Notes under the pieces: model-generated
Database searches by the model: none
Told to the model about the DNA's origin: nothing
The model's input: only the letters and a program-made list of their open reading frames with translations
NCBI RefSeq assembly: GCF_006459125.1
Contig: NZ_CP041070.1
Coordinates: 1,302,001-1,366,000, forward strand
From: Halarcobacter anaerophilus
GTDB taxonomy: Bacteria > Campylobacterota > Campylobacteria > Campylobacterales > Arcobacteraceae
DNA: 64,000 bases
Direction: 5' to 3'
Shown here: positions 17,153 to 27,230 of the stretch, in pieces
How the letters are laid out: every line of letters begins with the position of its first letter
Numbering within the stretch: position 1 is the stretch's first letter
Translations under genes and position numbers: made by a program

Positions 17153-18127
17153 TTAGCTATACTCTTCTATTAATTTATTATAAAATTTAACATATTGCGT
17201 ATCGCCTTCATCTCTTGCTTTCATAGCAGGTCTTGGATGTTCGTTTAATTTTCCCGTGATCATATAAGGTACAGAATATCCCCAATCAAGCTCTTTTTCA
17301 AGAGGAACCATATACTCTTCAATAAATTTTAATACAGGAGTTAATTTATATTTAGGGTTTTTCAAAAATCCAACAAGAAGTTCCATAGGACAGTTTCCTG
17401 CTCCTCTTCCTAATCCAGATACTGTAACATCAAGAAAACTTGTTCCGTAAATCATCGCTTCAAGAGTATTTGCATAAGCCAACTGTAAATTATTGTGAGC
17501 ATGAATTCCCACTTTTTTACCTACGCTTTTGGCAACAGTTAAATATTTTTCTGTTAGTTTGTTTATTTGTTCAGGATAAAAAGAACCAAAGCTGTCTGCT
17601 ATATAAATTACATCTACAGGTGATTGACTAACTTGTCTTAAAACTTCATCAAGTTCTGTATCAAAAGATTTTGATATTGCCATAATATTGCAAGTTGTTT
17701 CATACCCTTTTTCATGAAAATCTTTTATTAAATCAAGTGCTTCTGGTATTTGATGGATATAGGTTGCAACTCTTATCATATCGATAACACTTTCACTTTT
17801 TAAAGGAATTTCCTCTTTTATAGTTCTTCCTACATCAGCCATAACCGCAATTTTCAGATCAGTGTTATTTTCTCCTACGATTCTTCTTACGTCTTCTTCT
17901 TTACAAAAATTCCAGCAGCCGTATTCCTCTTCACTCATAACTGTAGGAGATACGTTTTTACCTATCTCCATATAATCGATTCCGGCAGCAACGCACATCT
18001 CATAATGAGCTTTTACAAATTCGTCGCTAAAATGATAATTATTAACCAATCCGCCGTCTCTGATTGTGCAGTCGAATACTTTTATATCTTCTCTTACCGT
18101 AAAAATTGAACCTTTTTTTTCTAACAT
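17153..18127 (-). CDS. HMGL/DmpG-like aldolase domain protein
   Basis: TIM-barrel protein of the HMG-CoA lyase / 4-hydroxy-2-oxovalerate aldolase class. It has FDCTIRDGGLVNNYHF near the N-terminus (catalytic RDGG), MEIGKN, VYIADSFGSFYPEQI, and the metal-binding HAHNN with GLGRGAGNCPMELL toward the C-terminus. At 324 residues it lacks the extra C-terminal domain of DmpG and has no acylating dehydrogenase beside it, so it is unlikely to be in catechol breakdown. Similar stand-alone proteins occur in surface-sugar or unknown clusters. The substrate is not known. Confidence 0.75.
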   Translation of the reverse strand: MLEKKGSIFTVREDIKVFDCTIRDGGLVNNYHFSDEFVKAHYEMCVAAGIDYMEIGKNVSPTVMSEEEYGCWNFCKEEDVRRIVGENNTDLKIAVMADVGRTIKEEIPLKSESVIDMIRVATYIHQIPEALDLIKDFHEKGYETTCNIMAISKSFDTELDEVLRQVSQSPVDVIYIADSFGSFYPEQINKLTEKYLTVAKSVGKKVGIHAHNNLQLAYANTLEAMIYGTSFLDVTVSGLGRGAGNCPMELLVGFLKNPKYKLTPVLKFIEEYMVPLEKELDWGYSVPYMITGKLNEHPRPAMKARDEGDTQYVKFYNKLIEEYS

Positions 18128-18201
18128 AATAATTCCTACTTTTATTTTAAAGGTAGATATTTTATCTAAAAAGCCTTAAAAAAAGAGTTTAATTTTCAAA
18201 T

Positions 18202-19512
18202 TTAAAAATTGTTATGTCTTTTCTCTCTTCCGTGAAATTCGTTGTTTGAAGGTGTTTCTCTTATTTGTAGATTCTCTTTTCCTTCAAATTCACATTTTGA
18301 AGTTAGTTCAACATTTTTATTTGCTATTTTATTCATCTGTATTGATATTACTTTTACGTCTTCTGCTACATTTGCATTTTTTTGAGTCAGGGAATCTATT
18401 TGGGAAATTGTATCGTTTATTAAACTCATTCCGCTTTCCTGCTCTTTTGAAGCCGTTACGACTTGACTTATTAGTTGAGAATTTTCATCTATATTTTCAT
18501 TTAAACCTTCATACCCTTGTATCATTTTATCTGCAGTTTCTTTTCCTCTGTTTGCATTAAGAGTTGATTCTTCCACAAGCTCTTTTATCTCTTTTGCCGC
18601 TTGTGCACTTCTTGTTGCCAGATTTCTCACTTCTTGTGCAACAACTGCAAAACCTTTTCCTGCTTCTCCTGCCGTTGCTGCTTCTACTGCTGCATTTAGT
18701 GATAATATATTTGTCTGAAAAGCTATCTGGTCTATTACCGCTATTGCTTCATGTACCGTATTTGTTGATCTATTTATATTGTCCATAGCCTCAACGGTTT
18801 TTGAAGCTAAATCTCTACCTTCGTTTATTGAAGCTTTTACTAAATCTGCTTGTTTAGACATTTTATTAATAGTTATCGTATTATTTGAGATGGTACTGCT
18901 TATCTCTTCTATAGCAGCAGATGCTTCTTCCAGCGAAGCTGCTTGTTGTGTTGTAGAATCCGAAAGTGAAATTGAATTTTCCAAAAGTCTTGAAGACTCT
19001 TTTTGTAGAACCAAACTTGTTCTATAAATAGTTTTTAATTGTTGGGTTGTCTCTTTTCTTAAAGAGTTTATCCCAACTGCTAGACCTTTTAAATTTCCTC
19101 CTCTAAACATATTTTCATCAATTGAACTTAAAAAGTTTTGTTTTGCATACTCTTCTAATTTTTTATCAATATCATTTAATGATTCTTCAAGTTTTTTGGA
19201 CATTGCATTTATAGATTTGGCTATATAGTTAAGTTTGTTATTTGAAGTTGTTTTTGTAACTCTGTCATTTGTAAAACCGTCTGAAAGTTTTTCCGTACAA
19301 AGCATAATTTCTCCGTAAATTGATAAATCTTCTTGTTGCTTTGTTTGAATAAGATTGGAAATATTAATTATTTTTTCCATGACTTTTTTGTTTTCACTGT
19401 TGCAGCTATTTTTTCTCAGTTCTATTTTGTTTATATCTTCTTTTATAAATGATTCGATACTCTCCAAAGCATTTAAAATCTCGTTAATATCTTTTTTTCT
19501 ACTAGAAAACAT
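18202..19512 (-). CDS. Soluble methyl-accepting chemotaxis protein
   Basis: This 436-residue chemoreceptor has no membrane helix. The N-terminal ~150 residues are coiled-coil, and the rest is the MCP signalling domain with the hairpin tip [39 protein letters not shown] (about 265-302). The input is probably the PAS protein encoded 8 nt upstream, giving a two-protein receptor comparable in principle to CetA/CetB energy taxis in Campylobacter. The C-terminus ends in a flexible tail and RHNNF, which fits the loose x-[HFYW]-x2-[HFYW] pentapeptide pattern for CheR/CheB tethering. Confidence 0.88.
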   Translation of the reverse strand: MFSSRKKDINEILNALESIESFIKEDINKIELRKNSCNSENKKVMEKIINISNLIQTKQQEDLSIYGEIMLCTEKLSDGFTNDRVTKTTSNNKLNYIAKSINAMSKKLEESLNDIDKKLEEYAKQNFLSSIDENMFRGGNLKGLAVGINSLRKETTQQLKTIYRTSLVLQKESSRLLENSISLSDSTTQQAASLEEASAAIEEISSTISNNTITINKMSKQADLVKASINEGRDLASKTVEAMDNINRSTNTVHEAIAVIDQIAFQTNILSLNAAVEAATAGEAGKGFAVVAQEVRNLATRSAQAAKEIKELVEESTLNANRGKETADKMIQGYEGLNENIDENSQLISQVVTASKEQESGMSLINDTISQIDSLTQKNANVAEDVKVISIQMNKIANKNVELTSKCEFEGKENLQIRETPSNNEFHGREKRHNNF

Positions 19513-19520
19513 ATTTCCCC

Positions 19521-19904
19521 TTAGCTTAATGTTTCATATAATTTTTTTGCTGTTTTTATCTCATCTTCCGTTGGTTTGACTCTAACTGAGATATACCTTT
19601 TGTTTCCTTTACTGTCTTCTGAGGGGAAAACTGTTGCATTTACCCAGTAATATCCGCCGTCTTTGGTTCTGTTTTTTACCATTCCGTTCCAGATATTTCC
19701 ACTTTGGACAGTATTCCACAAATCTTCAAAAGCTTTTGAAGGCATATCTTTATGTCTAACCATATTATGGGGGTTTCCTATTAGTTCTTCTTTTGTATAA
19801 CCTGCGATTTTACAAAAATCCTCGTTTGCATAAACAATAATCCCTTTTGCATCGGTCTCTGATACAATCATTGTTTTTTTGTCTAGTCTTGTCTCTTCAC
19901 TCAC
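19521..19904 (-). CDS. PAS-domain sensor protein (CetB/Aer-type)
   Basis: This 127-residue protein is essentially one PAS domain. It has [29 protein letters not shown], then [23 protein letters not shown] and [23 protein letters not shown], which is the Aer/CetB FAD-binding PAS pattern. It probably senses redox or electron-transport state and passes the signal to the soluble chemoreceptor encoded immediately downstream. The 209-nt gap upstream (19905-20113) carries the promoters of this unit and of mutS2. Confidence 0.88.
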   Translation of the reverse strand: MSEETRLDKKTMIVSETDAKGIIVYANEDFCKIAGYTKEELIGNPHNMVRHKDMPSKAFEDLWNTVQSGNIWNGMVKNRTKDGGYYWVNATVFPSEDSKGNKRYISVRVKPTEDEIKTAKKLYETLS

Positions 19905-20101
19905 TAAATGACCTTAATAAAAAATTATTTTTTAAAAATGGAAATATATCCTAAAAAGATATTAATAACTTTATAATTAGAAATTAATATGATAAATTTT
20001 AACATTTTTTAATATTATATTACAAATAAGCACACTTATAATTACAGGTTATAAGTATTAAAGTTCTGTATTTTTTATCACAGCTTTAATTAATACTAAG
20101 A

Positions 20102-20114
20102 TATAATATTAAGA
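20102..20114 (+). promoter_or_regulatory. -10 box immediately before mutS2 (possible leaderless mRNA)
   Basis: A perfect TATAAT at 20102-20107 ends only 6 nt before the mutS2 ATG. Transcription normally starts about 6-8 nt after the -10 box, so the message would begin at or within a base or two of the start codon. No ribosome binding site is present between them. Confidence 0.5.
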
Positions 20115-22315
20115 TGCAAGAGATATTTAAAAAATTAGATTTATTGGACTATATAGACTCTTTTTCTAAACTACTAGCAAGAGAGAAATCTATAATTATG
20201 GAAGGGGATATAAACCTTCACTACAGACTTATAAACGAGTTGTCTTCTTTTGATTTTAAAGAACCTTCTAAGTTGACAAATTTAGATAATGCTTTATTAC
20301 TTATTCAAAAGCAAGGTATACTTAAAATTTATGAGATTTATGAGTTTATAAAAATTATTGACTATTTTAATTACTTAAAAAAATTTGCGTTTGAGGGAAA
20401 ACTTCAAGAGTGGATGGATAAAATAATAATTCCGATAGAAATAACAAATATATGCGATTATTTTGATGATAAATCAAAACTTAAAACAGGAGTAAACGAA
20501 GAATACGATGCAATTTCTGAAGCAATTTACAGAAATAAGCAAGAGATAAAACAAAATCTGTATAAAACCATAAACTCTTCAAAACTTAGAGCATATTTAG
20601 TTGATTCTCAGATTCACTATATAAATCAAGAAGAGTGTATTTTAGTAAGGGGCGGTTTTAATCATGTTCTAAAAGCAAGTGTTTTAGACAGATCAAACTC
20701 GGGATTTTTTTATGTTCTTCCTCATAGTGTGAGTTCTTTAAAACAAAAACAGAGTGATTTGATAAATAAACAAGAGGAAATTTTACTTAAAATCTGTAAA
20801 GAGATCAGCTCTTTATTTGAAAAAAATCTGCTGTTTTTAAAATTTATAAATAAAGAGTTTGACAGGTTTGATCATTATCAAGCAAGACTTTTTTTTGCTA
20901 AAGCAGGAGATAAAAATTTTATTTTGCCGAATAAAAACAATAAAAACAGACTTGTAGAGTTTAAACATCCTGCCCTTCATGAACCAAAACCTATAACAAT
21001 TGATTTTAGTAAGTCCGTCGTTATGATAACAGGAGTAAATGCAGGTGGTAAAACAATGATGTTGAAATCTATTTTATCGGCAGTTCTTTTATCAAAATAT
21101 CTGCTTCCTTATAATGCAAACCAAAAGACTCAAATAGGTACTTTCAAAAATATAAATGCGGTTTTAGATGATCCTCAAAGCGTTAAAAACGACATTTCGA
21201 CTTTTGCAGGTAGAATGGTTGAGTTTTCCAAACTTTTTTCTTCAAAAAGTGCAATCGTTGGAGTTGATGAGATTGAACTGGGAACTGATTCCGATGAGGC
21301 TGCAAGTTTGTTTAAAGTGATTATTGAAGAGCTTATTGAAAAAGATATTAAGATTATTATAACAACTCACCACAAAAGATTGGCCTCTTTAATGGCAGCA
21401 AATGAAAAAGTGGAGTTGGTTGCGGCACTTTACGATGAAGAAAACAGAAGACCTACTTATGAATTTTTGCAAGGAACAATAGGTAAATCTTACGCTTTTG
21501 AAACAGCAAGCAGATACGGAATTCCTCATAACGTGATAAAAAAAGCAAGAAAAGTTTACGGTGAAGATAAAGATAAGTTAAATGAACTTATAGAAAGAAG
21601 TAGTGCTTTAGAGATTGAATATAAAAGAAAACTTGAAAATCTGCAAAATGAAATAGATGAGTATGACCGCTTAAATAAAAATTTAAAAGAGCAAAAAGAG
21701 TCTTTGGATGAATTGATTTTTGAAGAAAAATCAAAACTAGAAAGAGAGTATACCGATGCTAGAGATGAAGCAAAAAAAGCAATCAAAGCAAAAGTTGCCC
21801 AAGGTCATCAACACTTGAATATAGCCCATGCAAAAGCAAAATCTATTAAAACTCAAAAAGTTCAAGAACCTGAAGAAAACTTAAAAGTAGGGGACAGAGT
21901 AAAATATAGAAGTTCAAAAGGCGAAATCATTTCAATTAAAGGGAAAAAAGCCTTTATTGAAAATGATGCAGGAATGAAAATGCAGGTTTTATTGAGTGAT
22001 TTAAGAAGAAGCGGCAATCTTCCTAAAATCAAACCTAAAGTCAAATCAACGGTAACTATACAAAAGCCGGATTCAGGACATGTAAAACTTGATTTACACG
22101 GTCAAAGAGCAGATGAAGCAATCGAAAATTTAGATAAGTTTATTTCAGATGCTTTAATAGCTGGATTTGATGAAGTTATGGTTTTTCACGGAATAGGAAC
22201 GGGGAAATTGGCTCGAGCCGTAAAAGAGTTTTTGGATAAACATCCAAAAGTTAAAAGTTATAGTGATGCACACCCAAGCCAAGGCGGTTTTGGTGCAAAA
22301 GTGATTAAATTGTAA
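20114..22315 (+). CDS. mutS2: MutS2 endonuclease / ribosome-rescue ATPase
   Basis: The 733-residue protein has the MutS core and ATPase: Walker A GVNAGGKT (307-314), DDPQSVKNDISTFAGRM, VDEIELGTDSDEAASLF (Walker B) and TTHHKRLASL. A long coiled coil follows (about 490-570), then a KOW-like segment and a C-terminal Smr nuclease domain from residue ~657 (LDLHGQRADEAI ... VFHGIGTGKLARAVKEFL ... HPSQGGFGA). It lacks the mismatch-binding domain of MutS. MutS2 suppresses homologous recombination and, in some bacteria, splits collided ribosomes. The start is the first ATG after the -10 box. Confidence 0.95.
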   Translation: MQEIFKKLDLLDYIDSFSKLLAREKSIIMEGDINLHYRLINELSSFDFKEPSKLTNLDNALLLIQKQGILKIYEIYEFIKIIDYFNYLKKFAFEGKLQEWMDKIIIPIEITNICDYFDDKSKLKTGVNEEYDAISEAIYRNKQEIKQNLYKTINSSKLRAYLVDSQIHYINQEECILVRGGFNHVLKASVLDRSNSGFFYVLPHSVSSLKQKQSDLINKQEEILLKICKEISSLFEKNLLFLKFINKEFDRFDHYQARLFFAKAGDKNFILPNKNNKNRLVEFKHPALHEPKPITIDFSKSVVMITGVNAGGKTMMLKSILSAVLLSKYLLPYNANQKTQIGTFKNINAVLDDPQSVKNDISTFAGRMVEFSKLFSSKSAIVGVDEIELGTDSDEAASLFKVIIEELIEKDIKIIITTHHKRLASLMAANEKVELVAALYDEENRRPTYEFLQGTIGKSYAFETASRYGIPHNVIKKARKVYGEDKDKLNELIERSSALEIEYKRKLENLQNEIDEYDRLNKNLKEQKESLDELIFEEKSKLEREYTDARDEAKKAIKAKVAQGHQHLNIAHAKAKSIKTQKVQEPEENLKVGDRVKYRSSKGEIISIKGKKAFIENDAGMKMQVLLSDLRRSGNLPKIKPKVKSTVTIQKPDSGHVKLDLHGQRADEAIENLDKFISDALIAGFDEVMVFHGIGTGKLARAVKEFLDKHPKVKSYSDAHPSQGGFGAKVIKL

Positions 22316-22337
22316 TTTTAAAAATTACAATTTAATC
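22303..22337. terminator. Long hairpin over the mutS2 stop codon
   Basis: GATTAAATTGTAATTTT and its exact reverse complement, 17 bp each with a single A between, cover the mutS2 stop codon (22313-22315). It separates mutS2 from the convergent unknown gene. The T-rich arm itself could serve as the tail, but no separate T-run follows, so termination strength is uncertain. Confidence 0.6.
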
Positions 22338-22352
22338 AAGAAGATTTAAAAG

Positions 22353-22739
22353 TTATTTTTTAATAGATTTTACGATATTTTCCATTGCCACATTTGCTTG
22401 TTCATTTGGAGCTTCAAGAAAGTTCACTACAAAACTATCCTCAAGTTCAACAACTCCGATTGCTCTTGGTCTTACAGCTAAAACTTCGGGAGTAGGTATC
22501 TCTTTACCAAAACAAAATATAATATTTTTAGCGTCTTTTATAGCAGGATTTATATCACCTTTAATTTTTACGGTATGTGCATATTGATCAAATATTGAAA
22601 TAAATGCAATAATCTCATTTGCATCAATTTTCTCTTTTAATGCAGCTATGATTTCATCAACATTTTTATAATTTAACTCTTTTTTCTCAAATTCAATCTC
22701 AAAAATATGATATTTTTCTTTAAAAACTTTTTGTTTCAT
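22353..22739 (-). CDS. Conserved hypothetical protein (DUF6858-like)
   Basis: A small soluble protein of 128 residues with no signal peptide. It has FEIEFEKKELNYKNVDEII, FISIFDQYAHTV, KNIIFCFGKEIPTPEVLAVRPRAIGV and DSFVVNFLEAPN. I associate this pattern with an uncharacterised family (possibly DUF6858) widespread in Campylobacterota, but I recognise no active site. It follows the anchored unknown protein gene after 2 nt and is surely co-transcribed with it. Confidence 0.7.
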   Translation of the reverse strand: MKQKVFKEKYHIFEIEFEKKELNYKNVDEIIAALKEKIDANEIIAFISIFDQYAHTVKIKGDINPAIKDAKNIIFCFGKEIPTPEVLAVRPRAIGVVELEDSFVVNFLEAPNEQANVAMENIVKSIKK

Positions 22740-22741
22740 TC

Positions 22742-23290
22742 TTATCCTTTTAATGTAATAAATGATTTAATAACGCAATCCATACGTTCAGGTATATCTG
22801 AAGTATCTTCTTCTATAAAATCTGTTTGAATTTTATATATTAATTTGCCGTTAAGTCTAAACTCAAATACCAAATAACCTGCATATAGTTTGCAAGCAGT
22901 ACCTTTTTTGCCTTTATCCTCTTTGTCGTTTTCCAATATATAATAATCAATTAGAAGTTTATCATTGTCGTTATTGTCATTTTTAAGATATTTTTTTATT
23001 GTATATGTCAAAATTTTATCGGCTTTTTCAACTGAGATATAATTTAATATTTGTGATTTCATGTAAACCGATTGTTCAATTCTTGATTTAACAGTATAAT
23101 TTCCGCTTTCTAAAAGAGATACGGCTTTTTCTATCAAATCTCTATTTGAAATTTTTTCAAATGTTACTGTTTTTTTCTGACATGGAACTCTTGCCTCTTT
23201 TTTCATCGGATTATTGCTGTCTTTTGTTAGAATACCGTATCCGAAAAAAAGAATAACAAATACAATTAGTACATAATAAAATTTGCTCAT
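22742..23290 (-). CDS. Uncharacterised membrane-anchored protein
   Basis: The 182-residue product has one N-terminal hydrophobic helix (about 4-21) and a periplasmic-looking, lysine- and aspartate-rich body. Cysteines at VPCQKK, TACKLY and MDCVIK could form disulfides. I do not recognise a family. The uncleaved helix suggests an inner-membrane anchor with the rest in the periplasm. It is the first gene of a two-gene unit with the DUF6858-like gene. Confidence 0.7.
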   Translation of the reverse strand: MSKFYYVLIVFVILFFGYGILTKDSNNPMKKEARVPCQKKTVTFEKISNRDLIEKAVSLLESGNYTVKSRIEQSVYMKSQILNYISVEKADKILTYTIKKYLKNDNNDNDKLLIDYYILENDKEDKGKKGTACKLYAGYLVFEFRLNGKLIYKIQTDFIEEDTSDIPERMDCVIKSFITLKG

Positions 23291-23400
23291 TTTTTATCCA
23301 TTAGTTAAAGTTATTTAAATTATAAATTTTTAAAATATTAGCAGAAGTTTTATTATAAGAAATTTAAATAATATAACTATAATAAAAAATTATAATTATA

Positions 23401-26268
23401 TTATTTGGCAGAGACTTCGAGTTTTAGTTTTATCCATTTTTTATCATTACTTGCTTGTTCTTTTATATCTTCAATTATTAGAGAGTTTTTAGGAATATCT
23501 TTTGTTTTTAAATACTCTTTGATATTTTGTATTCTTTCTTTTACTAAAGATATAAGTTCTTCGTTTTTTACCTCTTGTTTTGAAGCAAGTGTGTTTTTGA
23601 GATATTCAAGATAACTATCCATATCAAATACCTCTTTTGAATCCTTATCTTTGCTAACAAAACCCTCTTTTATTTCATTAAGAGATTTATCCTCTTTTTC
23701 ATTTTTATAAAGCTCTTCCAATGCTTTTTTATATTGGTCCGTATCTTTATAGTTTTTCATCTGTTTTTCTAAAACTTTTTCAAATTTTGATTTTTGTAAT
23801 GCAAATTTATCATTATTAGGGTCATAAACGGGTTGAAGATTGATTGCAAGTCTGTTTTTCTCTTTTAATATCTTTCCTATGGCATCTAAAGACTCTTTTT
23901 CTGAAGCTAGGATATTACTTTTACCGTATTCAAACTCTATTGCTTTTAATTTTTCTTCATCTATATTAAATAAAGATCCAAGCAGAGTAAAAGGAGAAGC
24001 TACGGCTTTGACTATTAAGTTCACAAAAGCTTTCCAAACAATAGGAGCTATAGAAAACTGAGGGTCATCAACATTTCCCGTAATAGGTAAATCAATATCT
24101 ATAACACCGCTTGAATCTTCCAAAAGAGCGATTGCAAGTTCCAAAGGAAGATTTACCGCCTCTTTACTTTCAATATTTTTTCCAAGTTTTATATCACTTA
24201 TTACAATAGAGTTTTGGGCATTTAGGTTAGATTTTTTTATATTATATTTTAAATCAAGATTTAATTTACCTTCATCTATTGCTCTTCCTACAAATTTTCC
24301 CGAATAAGGAGTAAAATTTTTAATAGCGATATTTTTAAATAAAAGGTTTGTATCCGTTAAAAGTTTGATATCGTTTATATCGACTCTTCCCGTAATTTTC
24401 GTATATCCGTATTTATCTACTTTTCCTTCAAGGTTAAGTTTTGTAGGTTCAGATGTTGTAGAGTTTAATCTTGAAAATTGACCGTTTAGCTCCGTAATAT
24501 TTGTTTTAAAAGGGATTGGAAGGTTTTTATCTTCAAAACTCATTTTCATATTGTTGATTTTAACTGGACCTATGTCAAATTTAAAATCACTTTTTTTATT
24601 CTCTTTAACTGAAACTTTTTCTTCTTTTTTCTCTTCTTGTTTTTCTTCTATTCTTTTACCTAATTTTATAAGAAGTTCAGGTTTGTTTATCAAAGATTTT
24701 GCAATTTTAAGTTCGTTTTCTTTTTGACTTATTTTATCAACAGTCAAATTTATATTTTTTGCTTGAACGGTTTGATTGTTTTTTCTATCAATCATTGATA
24801 AAAAAGAGTTTTTAAAGAGCAGTTTATAAATATCGACTTTTTCATTTACAAAAGAGTTGTTTACAGCTTCAACTCTTAAACCTTTTGTTTTGATATCCAA
24901 ACTGCTTTTTTTCTCTTTTATATTAATAGAATTAACTGAAAAAACTGCTTTTTCTAATTTTATATTTTTTTGTGCAAAACCAAAATTTTGCGTATCAAAA
25001 GATATATCATTTGCTTCAATTTCTGTTTGTCTATTTTGTTTAAAACTTAAATCTACTTTTGAAAGATTTAAATTTTTCAAAGTAATTTTTTCATCTTTTA
25101 GTTTGAAATCCTCAAGTTTTAAGTCGATATCTTTTGAACTTACATTTAAAGAGTTTTTTAGATCATTAAATGTCAGATCCGAATTTTTTATATTAAACTC
25201 TTTTAATTTTACCTGCCAATGTTTTGTCTCTTCTTTATTCTCTTCTTTGCTTTGTTCTTGATTTTTAACTAAATCATTTAAGTTTAAATTACCGTTTTTA
25301 TCACTTTTTATATTTGAACTTATTTTATTAAACGTAATACTGCTTATATTTACGATATTTTGCGGATAATCTAAATTTAGATCATCTATATTTAGACTTT
25401 TTAAATCTAAAAGTTTTTTATTCTCTTTTTTTATATTCAAATTATTTAAAGCCAAATTGGCATGGTCAATCTCAATTTTTAAATCTTTTATCATATTTAC
25501 TTTATATCCGAAAGAGAGATTTATAAAAGAGTCTTTGTTTAGATCAAAATTTAGCATATCTTCTTTGTAATCCAAAAACTCTTTTGGTTTTAATTTTTCT
25601 ATTTCTACGTTTCCGTACATTTCAAAAGGATTTAATCGTAAACCGCCTTTTATAGCCAAAGTGCTCTCTTTGTTGATTTTCATTTCCAAAGTGTGTGAAG
25701 CAAGGGCATTTTTAAATGTTCCCATATCGTAAAAAGTATAATTAAAATTATGAATAGATATTTTATAAGGAGTTTTATCAGGCTTAACTTTGGTAAAGTC
25801 TATTTGAGCATTTTTTATAACGGTTTTAAAAATTTGAAATTTTATATCTGAGTTTGAAGACTCCTTCTCTTGTTGTTTTGGCTGCTGTGTTTTTGCTTGT
25901 TTAAGCAATTTTTCCAAGTTGAAACTTCCGTCCGGATTTTCAATTATATTTATATAAGGCTCAACAATTTTTAAAATCTTAAAATGAATATGTTTTTTAT
26001 CTATAGATTTTAATGCAGAAAAATCAATAGAGATACTTTTTAGACTAAAGGTTGTTTTGTTTTTATCTGCAATTTTTAAGTTATCTATTGAAAACTTAAA
26101 TAAAAAAGGATTGAAATGTATCTTTTCTATTGTCGCTTTTTGCGTAATATTTTCATTTATAATATTTTCAATTTGGGGTTTCGCTATTTTGGGAATAGCA
26201 ATGAATCCGATAATTGTATAAATCAACAAAAGAGATGAAATAGTAATTAAAATTCTGTTTATTTTCAT
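23401..26268 (-). CDS. DUF748 / AsmA-like envelope protein
   Basis: This 955-residue protein has one N-terminal membrane helix and then long repetitive beta-strand stretches with AsmA/DUF748 character (KPQIENIINENITQKATIEKI ... PFLFKFSIDNLKI near the start; LPLELAIALLEDSSGVIDIDLPITGNVDDPQF near 700, the DUF748 signature). Highly charged helical linkers rich in Lys/Glu interrupt it, notably around 110-150, 335-350 and 545-565. AsmA-like proteins are proposed to bridge the periplasm and carry phospholipids to the outer membrane, but a role for DUF748 proteins is not established. It stands alone between an intergenic gap and the LysR gene. Confidence 0.82.
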   Translation of the reverse strand: MKINRILITISSLLLIYTIIGFIAIPKIAKPQIENIINENITQKATIEKIHFNPFLFKFSIDNLKIADKNKTTFSLKSISIDFSALKSIDKKHIHFKILKIVEPYINIIENPDGSFNLEKLLKQAKTQQPKQQEKESSNSDIKFQIFKTVIKNAQIDFTKVKPDKTPYKISIHNFNYTFYDMGTFKNALASHTLEMKINKESTLAIKGGLRLNPFEMYGNVEIEKLKPKEFLDYKEDMLNFDLNKDSFINLSFGYKVNMIKDLKIEIDHANLALNNLNIKKENKKLLDLKSLNIDDLNLDYPQNIVNISSITFNKISSNIKSDKNGNLNLNDLVKNQEQSKEENKEETKHWQVKLKEFNIKNSDLTFNDLKNSLNVSSKDIDLKLEDFKLKDEKITLKNLNLSKVDLSFKQNRQTEIEANDISFDTQNFGFAQKNIKLEKAVFSVNSINIKEKKSSLDIKTKGLRVEAVNNSFVNEKVDIYKLLFKNSFLSMIDRKNNQTVQAKNINLTVDKISQKENELKIAKSLINKPELLIKLGKRIEEKQEEKKEEKVSVKENKKSDFKFDIGPVKINNMKMSFEDKNLPIPFKTNITELNGQFSRLNSTTSEPTKLNLEGKVDKYGYTKITGRVDINDIKLLTDTNLLFKNIAIKNFTPYSGKFVGRAIDEGKLNLDLKYNIKKSNLNAQNSIVISDIKLGKNIESKEAVNLPLELAIALLEDSSGVIDIDLPITGNVDDPQFSIAPIVWKAFVNLIVKAVASPFTLLGSLFNIDEEKLKAIEFEYGKSNILASEKESLDAIGKILKEKNRLAINLQPVYDPNNDKFALQKSKFEKVLEKQMKNYKDTDQYKKALEELYKNEKEDKSLNEIKEGFVSKDKDSKEVFDMDSYLEYLKNTLASKQEVKNEELISLVKERIQNIKEYLKTKDIPKNSLIIEDIKEQASNDKKWIKLKLEVSAK

Positions 26269-26329
26269 AAAAATATCCTTTATGTGTAAATAAATTATAA
26301 CACATTTTGGTTAATGCAAAATAATAAAA

Positions 26330-27214
26330 TTATAAATAGTTTTTATTTATAATCTCTTTTTTTATAAACTCTTTAAAGGTTTCAAAAAGGGCATTTGCAG
26401 TTTTGTTTTTATGATAAATTATATTAAACTCCCTTTTGAAATCAATATTAATCAACTCTATTTGAAAAAGCTCTTTGTTTTTTAGTTCATCTTCTACTGC
26501 AACCCTTGATATGGCAGTTACAGTGTCACTGTTTTTTAAAAGAATTTTTTTAATTTCGTCAAATTCATAAAGCTCCATAAAAATATTCAAATCATCGGAT
26601 AAAGAACCTAAGCGTTTTATAAAAATATCTCTGGTTCCCGAACCTGTTTCTCTTAATATCCATTTTTTTGAAATAGTATCAATATAGGCTTTTTTAGGTG
26701 CTTTTTTATCACTTGTTACAACAATAAGTTCATCATCGATAATCTTCTCTTTTATAATATTTACATCATTGCAAGAAGCTTCAATAAGCCCGAAATCAAG
26801 CTCTCCTTTTAAAATCTTTTCTATAATCTGAGTTGTATTCAGGGAGTTCATATTTAAACTTACATCTTTGTATTTTGATAAAAATTTATAATAGATATTC
26901 GGCATTATATAGTTTGCAATAGTTTTACTGGCTGCAACATTTAAATATCCTGCAAGTTTGTTTTTTTGAAAAAGTGTTTTTGAATCATAAATTGCCAGAA
27001 AATGAGGATATGTCATTTTTTTAAAATATCTTCCCCTCTCATTTAATATAAGCTTTTTGCCTATTCTGTCAAAAAGTTCTTCTCCTAGTTTCTCTTCTAA
27101 AGATTTTATTGCTAAAGATACGGCTGATTGGCTTATATTCATCTCTTGGGCAATTTGACTGACAGTAGGGTTCTCTGAAAGCTTATAAAAAAAGTTAAGT
27201 TCTTTTAGTGTCAT
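26330..27214 (-). CDS. LysR-family regulator (YeiE/CysB-like)
   Basis: A winged helix-turn-helix lies at residues ~1-62 (FYKLSENPTVSQIAQEMNISQSAVSLAIKSLEEKLGEELFDR) and is followed by a LysR substrate-binding domain, 294 residues in all. It is divergent from a YeiH-type permease, the same pairing as yeiE-yeiH in enterics where YeiE responds to sulfite. Control of the permease genes downstream is therefore likely. Confidence 0.88.
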   Translation of the reverse strand: MTLKELNFFYKLSENPTVSQIAQEMNISQSAVSLAIKSLEEKLGEELFDRIGKKLILNERGRYFKKMTYPHFLAIYDSKTLFQKNKLAGYLNVAASKTIANYIMPNIYYKFLSKYKDVSLNMNSLNTTQIIEKILKGELDFGLIEASCNDVNIIKEKIIDDELIVVTSDKKAPKKAYIDTISKKWILRETGSGTRDIFIKRLGSLSDDLNIFMELYEFDEIKKILLKNSDTVTAISRVAVEDELKNKELFQIELINIDFKREFNIIYHKNKTANALFETFKEFIKKEIINKNYL

Positions 27215-27230
27215 AAGAGTTTCCTTATTA

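Noticed and set aside
18246-19027. Three plus-strand ORFs opposite the soluble chemoreceptor, and similar ones opposite the receptor at 59257
   Set aside because: Leu/Ser-rich antisense translations of the coiled-coil signalling domain; they recur wherever that domain is encoded.
24857-25261. Plus-strand 134-codon ORF inside the DUF748 gene
   Set aside because: Phe/Ser/Lys-rich reverse-strand shadow of a Lys/Glu-rich gene; no family motif and no start signals.
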